Shown here: piece by piece, positions 11,522 through 23,335 of the stretch
Layout: each line of letters opens with the position of its first letter
How positions within the stretch are numbered: the first letter of the stretch is position 1
Source: Tamarix chinensis
Taxonomy: Eukaryota; Streptophyta; Magnoliopsida; Caryophyllales; Tamaricaceae
Length of the DNA: 64,000 bases
Assembly: GCA_030549775.1 (NCBI GenBank)
Contig: CM060175.1
Coordinates: forward strand, 109,794,688 to 109,858,687
Direction: 5' to 3'
The notes under the pieces: generated by a model
Seen by the model: only the letters and a program-made list of their open reading frames with translations
Told to the model about the DNA's origin: nothing
The model's database searches: none
Program-made: the position numbers and the translations under genes

Positions 11522-12179
11522 TGTAACACCCCCAAAATTCACTACTAAAAAATTTCGTTAATTAAAAGGAAATTAGCGGAAGCAAATTAATAAAACGTGA
11601 ACTTTGGGAGTATTACCGCCACACTTAGTACCAGACCGGTTTACTCATACCGTTCCAGTACCAAGTGCTAAGGCTAAGAAAAATAAAATACAATTTGAAA
11701 GAAGTTCAACTTACATAAATCTGAGTAGCGCATCAAATCATTTACAAGAATAAAATCCACCAATGGTGGTTACAGTAACAACATAACATTAAAACCAGGA
11801 ATTTAAAGAGAAAGAGAAAATCCTAATGATACCGGATAACTCCTTACTCTCTTTCCCGTAGCCCAATTGAGTAGCACCTGAAAAAGACCTGCTAGGGCAC
11901 TGCCCATTGAATAGGCAGGGCCCCCATAAAGGGAATCCCTTCAGTACTACGGTACTGAGTAACACTTTAATACCACACTTAAAGACAGACCCGCATATGG
12001 CTCATAGTGTAACTATATACATATGTAATAAGAGGTGCACACATAACAATCACATATATAACAAGTTATAAGTCACCATTGATACTTTTGGCCTTAAGCC
12101 ATGTCATAGTGTAAAACCAATACATTCGGGCCTTAAGCCATTATTCCGTCATCATTCAATCAGTCTCATATTTTATATC

Positions 12180-12650
12180 CATGTGAGTGCGAGAACCCCA
12201 CTATTATAGCCGGTGGACCGGAAAGTATACACTCAGGGCAGAACGCTCCTGACCACTATTATTTGCCGGTGGACCGGTCTCCAGGGCAATACGCTCCTGG
12301 CCACTATTATTTGCCGGTGGACCGGTCTGGCCCCGACTCACATGATGTTCCACTATAAGTGATTAGTATTTTTCCATAACTTTAGTCACATACATAACTG
12401 GTTTTATTGAGCTCGGGACCCCCACTATTTTAGCCGGTGGACCGGAATATATATAAAATCATCATCCAAGGCACAACGTTTCTTGCCACTATTATATCCG
12501 GTGGACCGGTACTTATAATCACTTACTAGGGCAACACACTCTTGGACCACTATTATATCCGGTGGACCGGTACTCATAATCACATACCAGGGCAACATGC
12601 TCCTGGACCACTATTATATCCGGTGGACCAGTACTCAATATCATAAATCA
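12180..12650 (-). repeat. About 60-bp tandem array with two dyads per unit
   Basis: Five to seven irregular units each contain CCGGTGGACCGG (5-bp arms around GG) and a second stem-loop such as CCAGG...CCTGG around GGCAA-type loops. The arms vary together: TCAGG/CCTGA near 12235-12251, CCAGG/CCTGG near 12281 and 12588, and CAAG/CTTG near 12467-12490. The unit near 12529 (CTAGG/CTTGG) needs G-T wobbles. Confidence 0.75.
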
Positions 12651-13639
12651 ACTGGGCCCAGCTCATTAATATTTCACTTTCATAATTAGTATCTTTCATT
12701 TTCTTAATCAGCACATCAATCATATTTATTTGCCTCGGACGGGAGATCAATAACCCAGGACACAAAGGTACACCGGTCGTACCGGTGCATATATAAGCTA
12801 CTCAGTACCCTTCAACCACGAACCCAAGGACGCAAAGGTACCCTGGTCGTATTGGTGCATAAAGCTACTCAGTACCCTACCGATAAGGACACCTAATCAA
12901 TAAGTATGCATACCCCCTAACTAGGTCCGTAGAGCTAGAAAGAGTAAGATATAGGGTCTGACTGGGGCACAAAGGCACACCAGCAAATACCAGAATAATC
13001 GTGGACTAAACCACATCCTTAGGGTAGCAACCCCTAAAATAATGATATTAGTACTTCATTTTCATCATCTAAGTCCACCAACTTGTCATTATTCAACATA
13101 ATACTCATTAGCAACTACATATAGTAGATCAGATACTTCACAAGCATATCATTAAAATACCCTTAGACAATAATATTATTCATGCATTAGCAACATAATA
13201 CATCATAAACATGCATTTAACATTTCCATCAATAATCAAACTCTTCCTTGATTAACATACCTACATATGGCACAAAAGTTATCATGCTTTTCCTTTTTAT
13301 CCATCAATATAAGCAACCATATACATATATCATGCTAAGCACACAGACCATGCATAAAATCATACTAAAATCCCTAATGTGCTAGCATACGTTTTTCCAT
13401 GTATTTAAGGGAGGATTAACGGTTACCTTAATCCCGCAATTATCAAATCTTACCGGTATCCCGGTTAAAGATTCAAACTTTAATTATCAACTCAACACCT
13501 AAAAATAATATCAATAATTATTATTATGTTAGAAATAAGAAATTAAAAGGATAAGACTTTATAAAAATTTATTTAATAATAAAACACTTTAATTAATTAT
13601 TAATATACCTAAAAAATTTTCCAAATAAATTCCAAAACA

Positions 13640-14860
13640 AGGGGGAGCTCACGCTGCATGAACAGCGTGAGTCTCATGCAAAAATGAGAGGGGAAAAGGG
13701 CTCGAAGAGGGTGAGATAGAAGGGAGGAGAGGTGGCTCGGTTTAGTGACTTTAGGCTAGAAAAGAAGGTGGGTGGGGGAGGTTTCAAGGCAAGGGAATGG
13801 TGCAGGAGTGAAGAGGGGGTGTAGGTGGTGGCTGGGGATGGTTTCACGGCGGCAAGGCGGCGAAGTTGGCTGCTGAGATGGGTCGAGGTGGAGGGGCTGA
13901 GAAGGAAGGAAAATATGAGGGAAAAATGAAGGGTTAAGGGAGCTAATTTCGGCCAACTAATGCATGGTGGTGGTAGAGGGGGTTGCAGGGTGTCGAACGG
14001 TGGGTCGGGTGGCGGCAAGATGGCCGGACGGCGGCGGAAGTGGCGGTTGCAGGTGGCTCGGCGGTAAGGGGAAAAATGGGGAGAAAAAGGAAGAAGTGGG
14101 AAAGGGAGGAAGTGCAGGGGCTTGAAGGTGGCTTGGGGGGTCTCGTGGTGGCGCAGGGTGATAATAGGTGGTGGCAGAAGGCGGCGCAGGGGGGTGCGGT
14201 AGTGCAAGCGGCGGTTGGCGGCGATGATAAAAAAAATGGGGAAAAATGGAGGGAGAAGGAAGGAGAGAAGAGGGAGCTCGGGGAAGGAGAAGATGCTCGA
14301 AAATGGGGCAGTAGGAAGCTGGAGAGATGAAGAAAAAGGAGAGGGAGAAGAGAGGGGCAGGGGGCTGGCCGGCGAGAGGACGAAGGGTGGCAGGGCTGTT
14401 GGTTGGCAGGGGAAATGGAGGGAAGAAGAAGGAAAGGATTCAGGGGGAATGGAGGGTGCAAGGGGGGTAGTTTGGCTCGAAATAGGAAAGAAAAGGACCG
14501 GGTAGAGAGAGGGAGTAGCAGGGGCAGGTACGGTGGCAGGCGGCGGCAGTTGCAGGCGGTGGTCGGGCGTGCATGGAGGACGGGAGCAGGTCGAGGCGTG
14601 GGAGAAGAAGAGAGAAGAAGAAGATGCGAGCGGCTGGACCGACGCAGGAAAAGAAGAGAGCCGACCGGTCCAGGAAAAAAAAGAGGAGGGCGGCTGGGCT
14701 GTGCTAGGCGGGCGCGCGAGGGAGAGAAGGGGAGGAAGCGGGCTGAAGGCCCAATCGTGTGGGGAGGGCTGGCCTGGTGAGGCAGCCCGAGGGAAGAAAA
14801 AGGAAAAAGAAAAGAAGGAAGAGGAAAAAGGGCAAAAAAGGAATGGAAAATAGGGAAAAA
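13640..14860. other. Purine-rich block of the solo LTR
   Basis: About 1.2 kb is strongly G+A on the + strand (C+T in element sense) and less AT-rich than its surroundings. It aligns with the broken block 1500-2092 plus 9373-10018. The nested element has a shorter analogue at 3640-4080. Frames on either strand are long only because stops are rare in this composition. Confidence 0.7.
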
Positions 14861-15178
14861 TAAAATAAATTAATTTATAAAATCATAAAATGTAATGTTC
14901 TTGATAAATTATTTAGTTTAATAATTTAATTCATTATAATCTAATATATTAATTTAAAAAGGATAAGATTAGTAAAATATTAGTTTGAAAATTTATTTAA
15001 ATAAAATAACATGATAAATAGCAAAATATTTATTTTTAATTTATTAAATACTCTTATCCAAATTTACATACTCTAAAATCCATAAAATAATTAAAATAAA
15101 TAATTTTAAAAGCAAATTTTATTTCAAATAATAGTTATTTATTAAAATATAGGTTTTCGAAATTTTTGGGGGATTACA

Positions 15179-15459
15179 ATAATCAAATAAAGAATTATAC
15201 AAAAATAATTGAAAGGAAATACAATATTAGGGGTTAGAGTATACTGACTTTAGACGTAGTAATGAAATGGATTCAAAACCCTATGTCTCAGAGAAGCTAA
15301 TATCATCATCAACCAATTGATGGAGCAAAGCTTCAATTGAATGGAACCTAACTTGATTTCCTGACAATTACAACAGAATCAAAGCAAGAGCCACCAAGAA
15401 ATTGATGGAATCATGTAAATAATTTAGAAACGGATGCTACTCCAAAGAACACAACTAAG
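15179..15459. other. No gene seen; probable retroelement relic
   Basis: This AT-rich interval lies between the solo LTR and the hAT element. It continues at 16868 once the hAT insertion is removed. I see no coding or RNA feature. Confidence 0.4.
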
Positions 15460-16859
15460 TAGGGATATAAACGGGGCGGATAATATCCGAAACCCGCCGG
15501 ATTTTATCCGACGGATATGGATATGGATAATAATAAACGGATATGGATATGAATATGAGTAAATGTTAAAAATATCCAGCGGGTTCGGGTACGAATACGA
15601 GTACGGAATATCCATATCCGTATCTGTCCCAATATCCGTTTATATATTCGTATCCGTTTATCCGTTATATAGTTACCATTTTACCCTTAACTTTTCATAT
15701 AAAAATAGGTTATAATTTAAATTTAAATGGTCATTTTCCATTAATCCTACTTTCAATTCAAATTTGTAGTCTGTGTCACTGTGTGTATGTCGTCTCTCGT
15801 GAATCTTCTTCATTCTTTCTTCAGTCTCGACTCGAGACCCAGTCTCCCAGACCAGACGCACCCACCGGCCACCGCTGTGTTCACTCTCCCAGACACTGCT
15901 CTCGTCTCTTCCCGCTGCTCTCGTCGACGGTCGACTTCAAGCCTTCTATTTGTCGAGACTCGAGAGCCGACTCAGCCGAGACAGGCACAGGCATAGCCGC
16001 ACAGGACCACCGCGCACAGGCTCAGCTGCGCCCGTCGGCCGCCACCCGTGTCTCCACTCTCCAGTCTTCCTCTTCGAGTCTCCGTGACTCTTCCTCTTCG
16101 CAGCGAGTGCCGCCTGCCGCTTGCCGCCTGCCGTCTACCGCCTGCCGCCTATCGCCTGAGTCAATCTGTAACATTAAACATATGTAGATCCGTTTATAAC
16201 CTGCAGCATAAAGTTTTATTGTGAATCTGTGATGCTTGTCTCGACTAAAACTTGATTAGGTATAAATAAATAACCATCAGTGATTAGTGAAGCATCTAAT
16301 TGCATCAAAATATTCTTCCGTAATACTAGTTTACGATGATAACAGTAATTGTCTAATTGAGATACACTTACGAACATATTTTGTTGCTGTGTTCGACTGT
16401 TCGTCAAGTTTCAGAACACCCTGAACTTGATACTGGTTTTGTCAATGGCTTTATATTTTGAATCTTTGATCTGTTGTTTCAACTGTTTGCTCCTTTGGTT
16501 TGATGATATGTTTTCCAGCATTAATCAAGTGATTTGATTGTCATTCTTGTACATTTTTTTACTACCATTATTGTGAATTTGTGACAGGTTTTTTTGGTAG
16601 TTTATTATGAATTTGTGAAAGAATAAATTTAAACGGGTAACGGGTAACGGATTTACCCGTTGGATAACGGATTATTTATTGGTTATTTATAATTTATCGG
16701 GTAAACGGATTATCCATCGGGTAACGGATATCCGTCGGGTACGGATATGGATATATTAGCGGATATCCGTTCGGGTTTGGGTACGGATATGGATATGGAT
16801 TTCTTAATCGGGTTCGGATATAGTATACACGATCCGAACCCGCCCCGTTTACATCCCTA
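15460..16859. mobile_element. hAT-superfamily deletion derivative, 1.4 kb
   Basis: Both ends carry the inverted repeat TAGGGAT(A/G)TAAACGGGGCGG and are flanked by a perfect 8-bp duplication CAACTAAG (15452-15459, 16860-16867). Many GGATATGGATAT-type motifs lie just inside both ends, as expected of clustered hAT transposase sites. The centre (about 15780-16160) is GC-rich with a run of CGCCTGCCGC-type 10-mers. A plus-strand frame there (15783-16187, 134 codons) resembles leader sequence and has no transposase or hAT dimerisation motif, so the element is non-autonomous. Confidence 0.92.
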
Positions 16860-16867
16860 CAACTAAG

Positions 16868-17339
16868 AATCCGAACAGTTAAGTGAATCCGAGAAAGATT
16901 ACGTGAAATCTAATCGATTCTAGCAGCAAAGTAGAACAAAATCAATGGATGGCTTCAATTCTCATCGGGGAGCTCAATGAAGAAGATTTCAACCGGTTGG
17001 AATGAGGGAGGATAAGGAAAGTACGAGCTGAGGAAAGGTTGATTTTTTTATTTTTTTTCTTCCGAGCCATGTAACATAGTTGGTAGCCGGAATTTGAAGT
17101 CTTTGGAATAAAAAAGAGAAAAAATTTGCATTATATATATAAAAAGTTGGTTCAACGCAAAAAGAAAATGGACTCAAAGCTAAACGTAGTAGATCGGTGA
17201 AAATTACTTTCATCTAGATGGATCCTAGACTTTTTTTACCTTCAGAATTTTATTAAAAACAAATTTTCTCAATGACTTCTCAAAGTTGTAAATAAACGTA
17301 TTGTATCAAAATCTAAATCAAATTATTATTTTTTAAATC
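16868..17339. other. No gene seen
   Basis: Probably the remainder of the host sequence of the hAT insertion, followed by AT-rich DNA. The minus-strand frame at 16989-17213 shows no domain. Confidence 0.4.
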
Positions 17340-17767
17340 ATAACTATACGAAACTATCGAATTACAACGAGACGGCACGGCTTACGGACGATCGCCATTG
17401 AACAATCCCACAGACCGTTCAGTAGTTGCCGGCTTGCCGCTCTCCCCGCGGCCCCTTCTGCTCGGAAGTCGGAACAACACGCACCTCGTTTCGAAGTCTA
17501 CACTCTAGAGTCCAGAGCCGTGAGAGGGCGCTTGTTTAAAAGAGTAGGGTTTGAGAATGGGAACTGGGGAGTGGTTGTACTCTGAATCTTATAACTGATA
17601 TAGAAGAGATGAGGCCCTTATCTGAGCTCTTCTTGTGTCTCTAGTTCCTTCAATTCAGTTGCAATTCGTACTAGATGCCCCACTTTTTCACCTGCGAGGT
17701 CAGCTTATGTCTTTAGCCCTTCAAATCTCTATGCTTTATTGGCCATAAAGCTATTCTGTTCGATATT
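17340..17767 (+). promoter_or_regulatory. Probable promoter and 5' leader of the NOM1-like gene
   Basis: A locally GC-richer island (17370-17530) precedes a purine/pyrimidine-mixed leader on the same strand as the downstream gene. A possible donor GAG|GTCAGC at 17697/17698 would start a leader intron into which the chromovirus (17768-23097) inserted. Upstream ATGs exist (for example at 17556). The start site and the leader exon are inferred. Confidence 0.35.
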
Positions 17768-18139
17768 TGATACAGAATTCCAGTCCAGGATCACAGAGGA
17801 TCGAGGAGCTGCTCGAATCAAACAGTAGGAGGACCTGGATTTGAAGAAAGGCCTTCGAACTGTATGAGCAAAATTATTCAGAGAACAGAGAGTAGAGGGA
17901 AGTAAGTCGAAAATTATATTATGCCCGATCCTCTTACATTCTCCTTCTATATATAGAATAGGTTCAGAATAGGTCCCCCTCTATAACAGAGGTAAAGAAA
18001 ATCAAAATTAAAAATACAGCGACTAACAGAAAGGAGAGAGAAATGATTCTGTCGTTGCTAACGGTTTCTTCAGCTGAGCTGCCATTCCGTGTGTGCTCGA
18101 CCTGCTTCTTCTGGCTGGACTTGCACATATCCTGCATCA
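17768..18139 (-). repeat. 3' LTR of the chromovirus
   Basis: In + orientation it runs TGATACAG to TGCATCA. It is a direct repeat of 22727-23097. Confidence 0.95.
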
Positions 18140-18152
18140 ATCCTTCCCCCTT
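18140..18152 (-). other. Polypurine tract of the chromovirus
   Basis: The minus strand reads AAGGGGGAAGGAT directly before the 3' LTR start TGATGCAGG. Confidence 0.85.
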
Positions 18153-18168
18153 AAGAGGTGGCTTGTCC

Positions 18169-20043
18169 TCAAGCCTGGAAGTGAGGAAATTTCTTCCTAA
18201 ACTCATAAAGAAATTCCCATGTTGCATCTTCAACAGGTTGGCCCTTCCACTTGACCAAGACCTTTGTAGCTGCTCTTCCCTTGTATTTAACCATACCTCG
18301 ATCTAAAATCTCTTCTGGTTCAGGATCTGTTGAACTGTCAAAGGAGTTAGGAGGAAGCTGAGTTGAAACCCGCGCAGGGCCCACATGTTTCTTGAGCTGA
18401 GAAACATGGAAGGTATGGTGGATTTGGCAACCTTGGGGTAGGTCCAACATGTATGCGACTTCTCCCACCTTGGAGATAATTTTATAGGGACCAAAATAAC
18501 GTGGGGCAAGCTTGTTATTTGGCCGGGAAGCTGCTGTTGATTGCTTGTAAGGTTGGAGCTTAAGATAAACATAGTCACCAATCTGAAACTGTCTATCCGA
18601 TCTATGTTTATCGGCTAGCTGTTTCATACGGTGCTGAGCCCTATCAATGTGGAACTTCAGAAGCTGAATCATTTCCTCCCGTTTTTGTAAGCTGCGATCC
18701 ACCAATTCAATTTTGGACTCTCCAGGTAAGTAAGGCAAATGCATTGGTGGTGGCTGCCCATAGACAATCTTAAATGGTGTGGATTGGGTGGTTGAATGAA
18801 AAGAGGTGTTATACCACCATTCTGCAAGTGGTAACCATTTGGACCAGGTGTGAGGGGCATCACAGCATATACACCTAAGACATGTCTCAAGACATCTGTT
18901 GACCACCTCCGTTTGGCCATCTGTTTGGGGGTGGTAAGCAGTAGAGAACTGTAGTTGCACACCTTGTAGCTGAAAAAACTCCTGCCAGAACTGATTGAGA
19001 AAGACAATATCTCTGTCACTTATAATGGTATTAGGGAGGCCATGGAGTTTAAAAATATTGTCCAGGAAGGCTTGAGCAACACTGGAGGCTGTGTAAGGGT
19101 GAGAAAGGGGAATAAAATGGGCTGCCTTGCTCAGTCTATCCACCACAACCATGATTACTGAATTTCCATAGGAAGGTGGTAGTCCCTCTATGAAATCCAT
19201 AGATATATCTGTCCAAATCGTGGCTGGTATAGGAAGGGGCTGAAGGAGTCCGGGAGAGACAGCTGCATCGTACTTACATCTTTGGCAGGTCACACATTCC
19301 CTTATATAAGATTGGACGTCTTTATGCATTCCCTTCCAGTAAAATAAGCTCTTGAGTCGTTGGAGTGTAACATATCTACCTGAGTGCCCTCCCATTGGTG
19401 AATTGTGCATCCACTCAAGCAGTTTTCTTCTCAGGTTATTATCATTACCAACCACCAGCTTGTAATGCCTTCTAAGCTGAGCTCCATCCCAAGTGTATTG
19501 ATTATGAGAACTGGGATTAGACTGAAGGTCTATTATTATGCGGGTTAAATCAGAATCAGTTTGCCAACTTTGTTGTAATTTCTGGAGTAGGTCACTCTGG
19601 ATTGCTTGTAGAGTATTCAACAGAATTTCAGCACCTTGCACCCTGGAAAGGGCATCTGCAGCTGTATTTTGGCTGCCCTGCTTATACTGGATTTCATAGT
19701 CAAATCCAAGAAGCTTGGCTAACCCTGCCTGTTGAAACGGAGTTGTAATGCGTTGTTCAAGAAGATATTTCAAGCTCTTTTGATCTATCTTGATGATGAA
19801 GTGTCTGCCAAGAAGATAGTGTTTCCATTTTTGCACAGCAAAAATAACTGCTAACAGCTCTTTCTCATACACAGATAGCTGTTGGTGTTTTGGACCCAGT
19901 GCCTTGCTTATAAAAGCTAAGGGATGATGGTCTTGCATGAGCACTGCCCCAATACCTTGTGAAGATGCATCTGTCTCCACAACAAAAGTAAGGGAAAAAT
20001 TGGGAAGGGCTAAGACAGGTGTAGTCACCATAGCTTGTTGCAA
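18169..20043 (-). pseudogene. pol fragment: RNase H, integrase, chromodomain
   Basis: This 624-codon open stretch is continuous to the natural C-terminus. RNase H starts near residue 18 with TDASSQGIGAV. The integrase zinc-binding HHCC segment follows (about 213-255: H-x-H ... CVTCQRC). The catalytic core has TDISMDF, ISDRDIVF and the glutamate in QTDGQTEVVN (about 280-395), a normal D,D-35-E arrangement. The C-terminus (about 570-624) is a chromodomain with the usual VKWKG core, thought to guide insertion by reading chromatin marks. The stretch itself is intact but separated from RT by a frameshift near 20085-20092, so no full polyprotein can be made. The nearby frames at 18303-18581, 18669-19019 and 17964-18233 are shadows. 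Confidence 0.95.
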
Positions 20044-20324
20044 TTGCTTGAAGGCATAGGTGGCTGCTTCTGTCCAATGGAAGTTACCTTCTTCAGGAGT
20101 TGTGTTAGGGGCTTGGCTAGTTGATCATACCCCTTTACAAACCTCCTATAGTACCCAGTGAGGCCTAAAAAACCTCTGAGTTGTTTGACTGTATGTGGCA
20201 TAGGCCATTGCAACACAACTGAGATTTTAGAGGGATCCGTTTCAATGCCTTTCCTTGATATAAAGTGTCCTAGGTATTCCACCTTAGGAACTGCAAAGAA
20301 ACACTTGCTTTTCTTTGCACACAA
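20025..20324 (-). pseudogene. pol fragment: end of RT and connection to RNase H
   Basis: This segment continues the RT frame after a TAG at 20325-20327. It contains YLGHFIS and the [14 protein letters not shown] block typical of the gypsy RT thumb and connection. A single-base loss in a run of G/A near 20085-20092 shifts the frame, and the true sequence continues in the frame of the 18169-20043 fragment. Confidence 0.92.
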
Positions 20325-21503
20325 CTAGTGGTGCCTCATCAAAAGGAATACAGCCTCAAGGTGCAAGATGTGGTCGTCCAATGTAGGGCTATATACTAAA
20401 ATATCATCGAAGAAAACCAACACAAACCTCCTTAAGTAAGGTCTGAAAACTGAGTTCATGAGGTGTTGGAATGTGGAAGGAGCATTTGTCAAGCCAAATG
20501 GCATGACCAAGTATTCATAATGACCATTATGAGTCTTAAAAGCAGCCTTGTAAATGTCACAGGGGTGCATTCTGACCTGATGATAACCATCCCTGAGATC
20601 TATCTTAGAATAAACTATTGAACCTCCCAATTCATCCATCAAGTCCTCAACCAGCGGTATGGGAAATCTATCTTTTATTGTACTTCTGTTTAAATCCCTA
20701 TAATCAACACATAACCTCCACGTACCATCCTTTTTCCCTACCAACACAACTGGTGAGGCATACGGGCTCGAACTATGCTGTATCACACCCTGATCCAGCA
20801 TATCACTGATTAAGGTATCTATAATGTCTTTCTGATGGGTTGCATACCTGTAAGGACGCTTGTTCACTGGATTGGAACCTTGTAGCAGCGGTATCTTATG
20901 ATCAAACCCTTCCCTCCGAGGGGGCAGACCTTTAGGCTCCTCAAACAGATCACCAAATTCAGTAAGTAATTTGAGCAAAGGAGGGTACTGAGTGTGTGTA
21001 TCTCCCTGAGCATGAGTGGTCAAGGAGTGTAAGGTCAGAGATTGACCTTCCTCTGAGGTTGGAACAATATGCAAAAGGGACAGCTGTGCTTCAGAGTTAA
21101 GTGCTTGTGCTGCTGACTGTATTTTGCATATTCTGGAGGGGGATCCTCTAAGAACATGCCTCTTGCCTTGAGTAAAGAATTCCATGGTTAGCTTATTGAA
21201 GTCCCATACTATAGGCCCTAGAGTCACGAGCCACTGTATACCCAACACCATGTCACAACATTCTAATGGCAACACCATCATATCTGTCTGGAATGTTGTT
21301 CCCTGGAGCTTCCAAGTGAAATGTTTAGCTTGAGCTGAGACTCTCAACTTGTTACCATCAGCCACAGCCACTAATAAAGGCTCGGAAGGTTCTAGTGTAC
21401 ATCCCAATTTGTGAGCAGCCTTATTGTCCAAAAAATTATGGGTACTTCCACTGTCTATGAGAATATACAGGGGCTTCCTATTGTGGTACCCTGTCACTCT
21501 CAT
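20325..21503 (-). pseudogene. pol fragment: aspartic protease and reverse transcriptase
   Basis: The protease motif ILIDSGSTHNFLD lies at residues 14-26. RT follows from about residue 215: WRLCVDYRDLN, SKIDLRDGYHQ, the PFGLTNAPSTFQ block and the catalytic FFDDILVYS. It is in the same frame as gag upstream and RT-end downstream. It is bounded by TAA at 21546-21548 and TAG at 20325-20327. Each stop is one C-to-T step from a glutamine codon, consistent with deamination of methylated cytosines. Confidence 0.95.
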
Positions 21504-21545
21504 CGTTTGAAATCCTGCAACTCCCGAGAGGACATTGACAGAGAT

Positions 21546-22688
21546 TTAAAGCATTTCCCTGCCTGGTGGAGCAGAAGTATCTTCATCAGCTTCTAATTCC
21601 TCTTGCCCAATTTCCTTATTGCCATCCTCCTCCATTTCTAATAGAAAAAGTTGAGCCCTCTTGTGTTTGAGGTGGTGGCCTGGTGTGAAAGGCTCATCAC
21701 AAAAGTAACATAATCCCTTAGCTCTCCTGTCACTCATTTCAGCTAGGGATAAGGGTTTGGATGTTTGATTGGGTTTTTGTGGTATGGTTGGGTATAATGG
21801 TTTTGGTAACAGGGGTGAAGTCGCTGCTTGGGTGTTGAAGGTTTTTTGGTCATTTTTGTGAGTGGACTGGGAATTGTTTTGAGAACTGTTTCTGGTTGAA
21901 AAGGAGGGCTTATGAGGGTGTGCTGCTTCATATAGCTTAGCAAGAATGTAGGCTTGTCTAACACTTTTAGGCTGGAACATTCGGACATGCATCTGAATAT
22001 CAAATCTGAGCCCTGTGATGAAACAACTAACCAAATAATCTTCGGGTAAATTAACTCGAGTCATGACAGTATCAAATGAGTCATGGTAAGCCCCTACTGA
22101 CCCGGTTTGCTGCAGATTTTTAATTTCGGCCATAGGATCGTCATAGATATCACCAAATCTATCACAAATGATATGAACATATTCACCCCAGCTGGGCAAG
22201 GTAGAACTTAACAGTGACTTAACAAAGGCATGGTGCCACTGCAATGCCTTACCCTCCAAATGAATCACAGCTAGCTTTACCTTCACATCCTCAGGTGTAT
22301 TATCAATCAGAAAAAATTGCTCACATCTATACACCCACTTTTTCACCCCTTCTCCAAAAAACTTTGGGAAATCAATTTTTGGTAATCGGGTAGCATAGGT
22401 ATATGAGTTATTAGGTTGTTCCACAAGCTGAGCTATGTTACCTGAATTCTCTATGGCTGCAGTTACTGGTGCCGGCAGAGGAGGATTCACTGGTGTGGCC
22501 TCACTAGTCTGGCCACTTGAATTTCCCAGTTGAGCCCCCACCCGATCAAGCTTATCCAGGGTCTCCACCAACATCTGTTTCATCGAACTTACTGCTTCAT
22601 TCAGTTTATTATCCATGGCCGCCAGTTGTTGGTTGAAATTTTCCTCGAGATCCTTGACGGTGGTCTTTGAGCGGGTACCTTCTGTCAT
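21546..22688 (-). pseudogene. gag fragment with capsid domain and zinc-knuckle-like motif
   Basis: 380 codons start at the first ATG after the primer site. An N-terminal coiled-coil-like stretch (residues 5-50) is followed by the retrotransposon gag domain (about 105-240, with KWVYRCEQFF and the LEGKALQWH context). A C-terminal CYFCDEPFTPGHH segment is a nonstandard zinc knuckle, lacking a cysteine after the histidine. The frame ends at a premature TAA (21546-21548), and the same frame stays open beyond it into protease. Confidence 0.93.
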
Positions 22689-22712
22689 CTTCGGTTACCA
22701 AGGAAGGGACTA

Positions 22713-22726
22713 GGCTTTGATACCAG
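22713..22726 (-). other. Primer binding site of the chromovirus
   Basis: The minus strand reads CTGGTATCAAAGCC immediately after the 5' LTR end CTGTATCA. It is close to the initiator-Met type, with AAAGCC in place of AGAGC. Confidence 0.85.
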
Positions 22727-23097
22727 TGATACAGAATTCCAGTCCAGGATCACAGAGGATCGAGGAGCTGCTCGAATCAAACAGGAGGAGGACCTGGATT
22801 TGAAGAAAGACCTTCGAACTGTATGAGCAAAAATATTCAGAGAACAGAGAGTAGAGGGAATTAAGTCGAAAATTATATTATGCCCAATCCTCTTACATTC
22901 TCCTTCTATATATAGAATAGGTTCAGAATAGGTCCCCTCTATAACAGAGGTAAAGAAAATCAAAATTAAAAATACAGCGACTAACAGAAAGGAGAGAGAA
23001 ATGATTCTGTCGTTGCTAACGGTTTCTTCAGCTGAGCTGCCATTCCGTGTGTGCTCGACCTGCTTCTTCTGGCTGGATTTGCACATATCCTGCATCA
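22727..23097 (-). repeat. 5' LTR of the chromovirus
   Basis: A direct repeat of 17768-18139. It ends only 238 bases upstream of the proposed start codon of the NOM1-like gene, on the opposite strand. Confidence 0.95.
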
Positions 23098-23335
23098 ATA
23101 TTTGGCGCAAAAGACTATGACCCTGATATTAGATTACCAAATCTACCGGTTTTATCTCTCTGCCATTATTTTTGTTATCATTCATTCTGTAGCTACTGCT
23201 TTTGCTATACTCTTGTATCGTCGGCATTCAATCCTTTTTACTAGTGTAATTAATAATCTTATTGCAGCTACTGAATTCAATCGCAGTTCTCGCTTGATAT
23301 AGCTGCTGGGAAACAGTCCACCCTGAAGTCAGAAC

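Larger units (their letters stand above)
11522..15178 (-). mobile_element. Solo LTR related to the outer LTR (3657 bp)
   Basis: The sequence starts TGTAACACCCCCAAA and ends GGGGGATTACA. Flanks ACAAT (11517-11521) and ATAAT (15179-15183) are a 5-bp duplication with one transition. There is no primer site to the left and no tract to the right, so this is a recombination product rather than half of an intact element. The order is terminal TGTAAC, tandem dyad array (12180-12650), TTACCGGTAT-type segment (about 13450), purine-rich block (13640-14860), AT-rich end. Basic and proline-rich frames in the purine-rich block are compositional. Confidence 0.8.
17768..23097 (-). mobile_element. Reina-like Ty3/gypsy chromovirus, near-complete but inactivated
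   Basis: The 5330-bp element has 372- and 371-bp LTRs, flanked by duplication ATATT (17763-17767, 23098-23102). The LTRs differ by about six substitutions and one C indel. In minus orientation it has a primer site (CTGGTATCAAAGCC) after the 5' LTR and a tract (AAGGGGGAAGGAT) before the 3' LTR. Order: gag, protease, RT, RNase H, integrase, C-terminal chromodomain in one reading frame, broken by two in-frame stops and one 1-base shift. The chromodomain, short LTRs and total length fit the Reina group; a phylogeny would be needed to be sure. Confidence 0.95.

Noticed and set aside
10336..15178. Interpretation of the outer LTR and the 11522-15178 LTR as the two ends of one element
   Set aside because: No primer site next to 11522 and no polypurine tract next to 10335; the second LTR has its own near-matching 5-bp flanks.
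18303..19019. Minus-strand frames inside the chromovirus integrase region
   Set aside because: They are in the wrong frame relative to the continuous RNase H-integrase-chromodomain reading.
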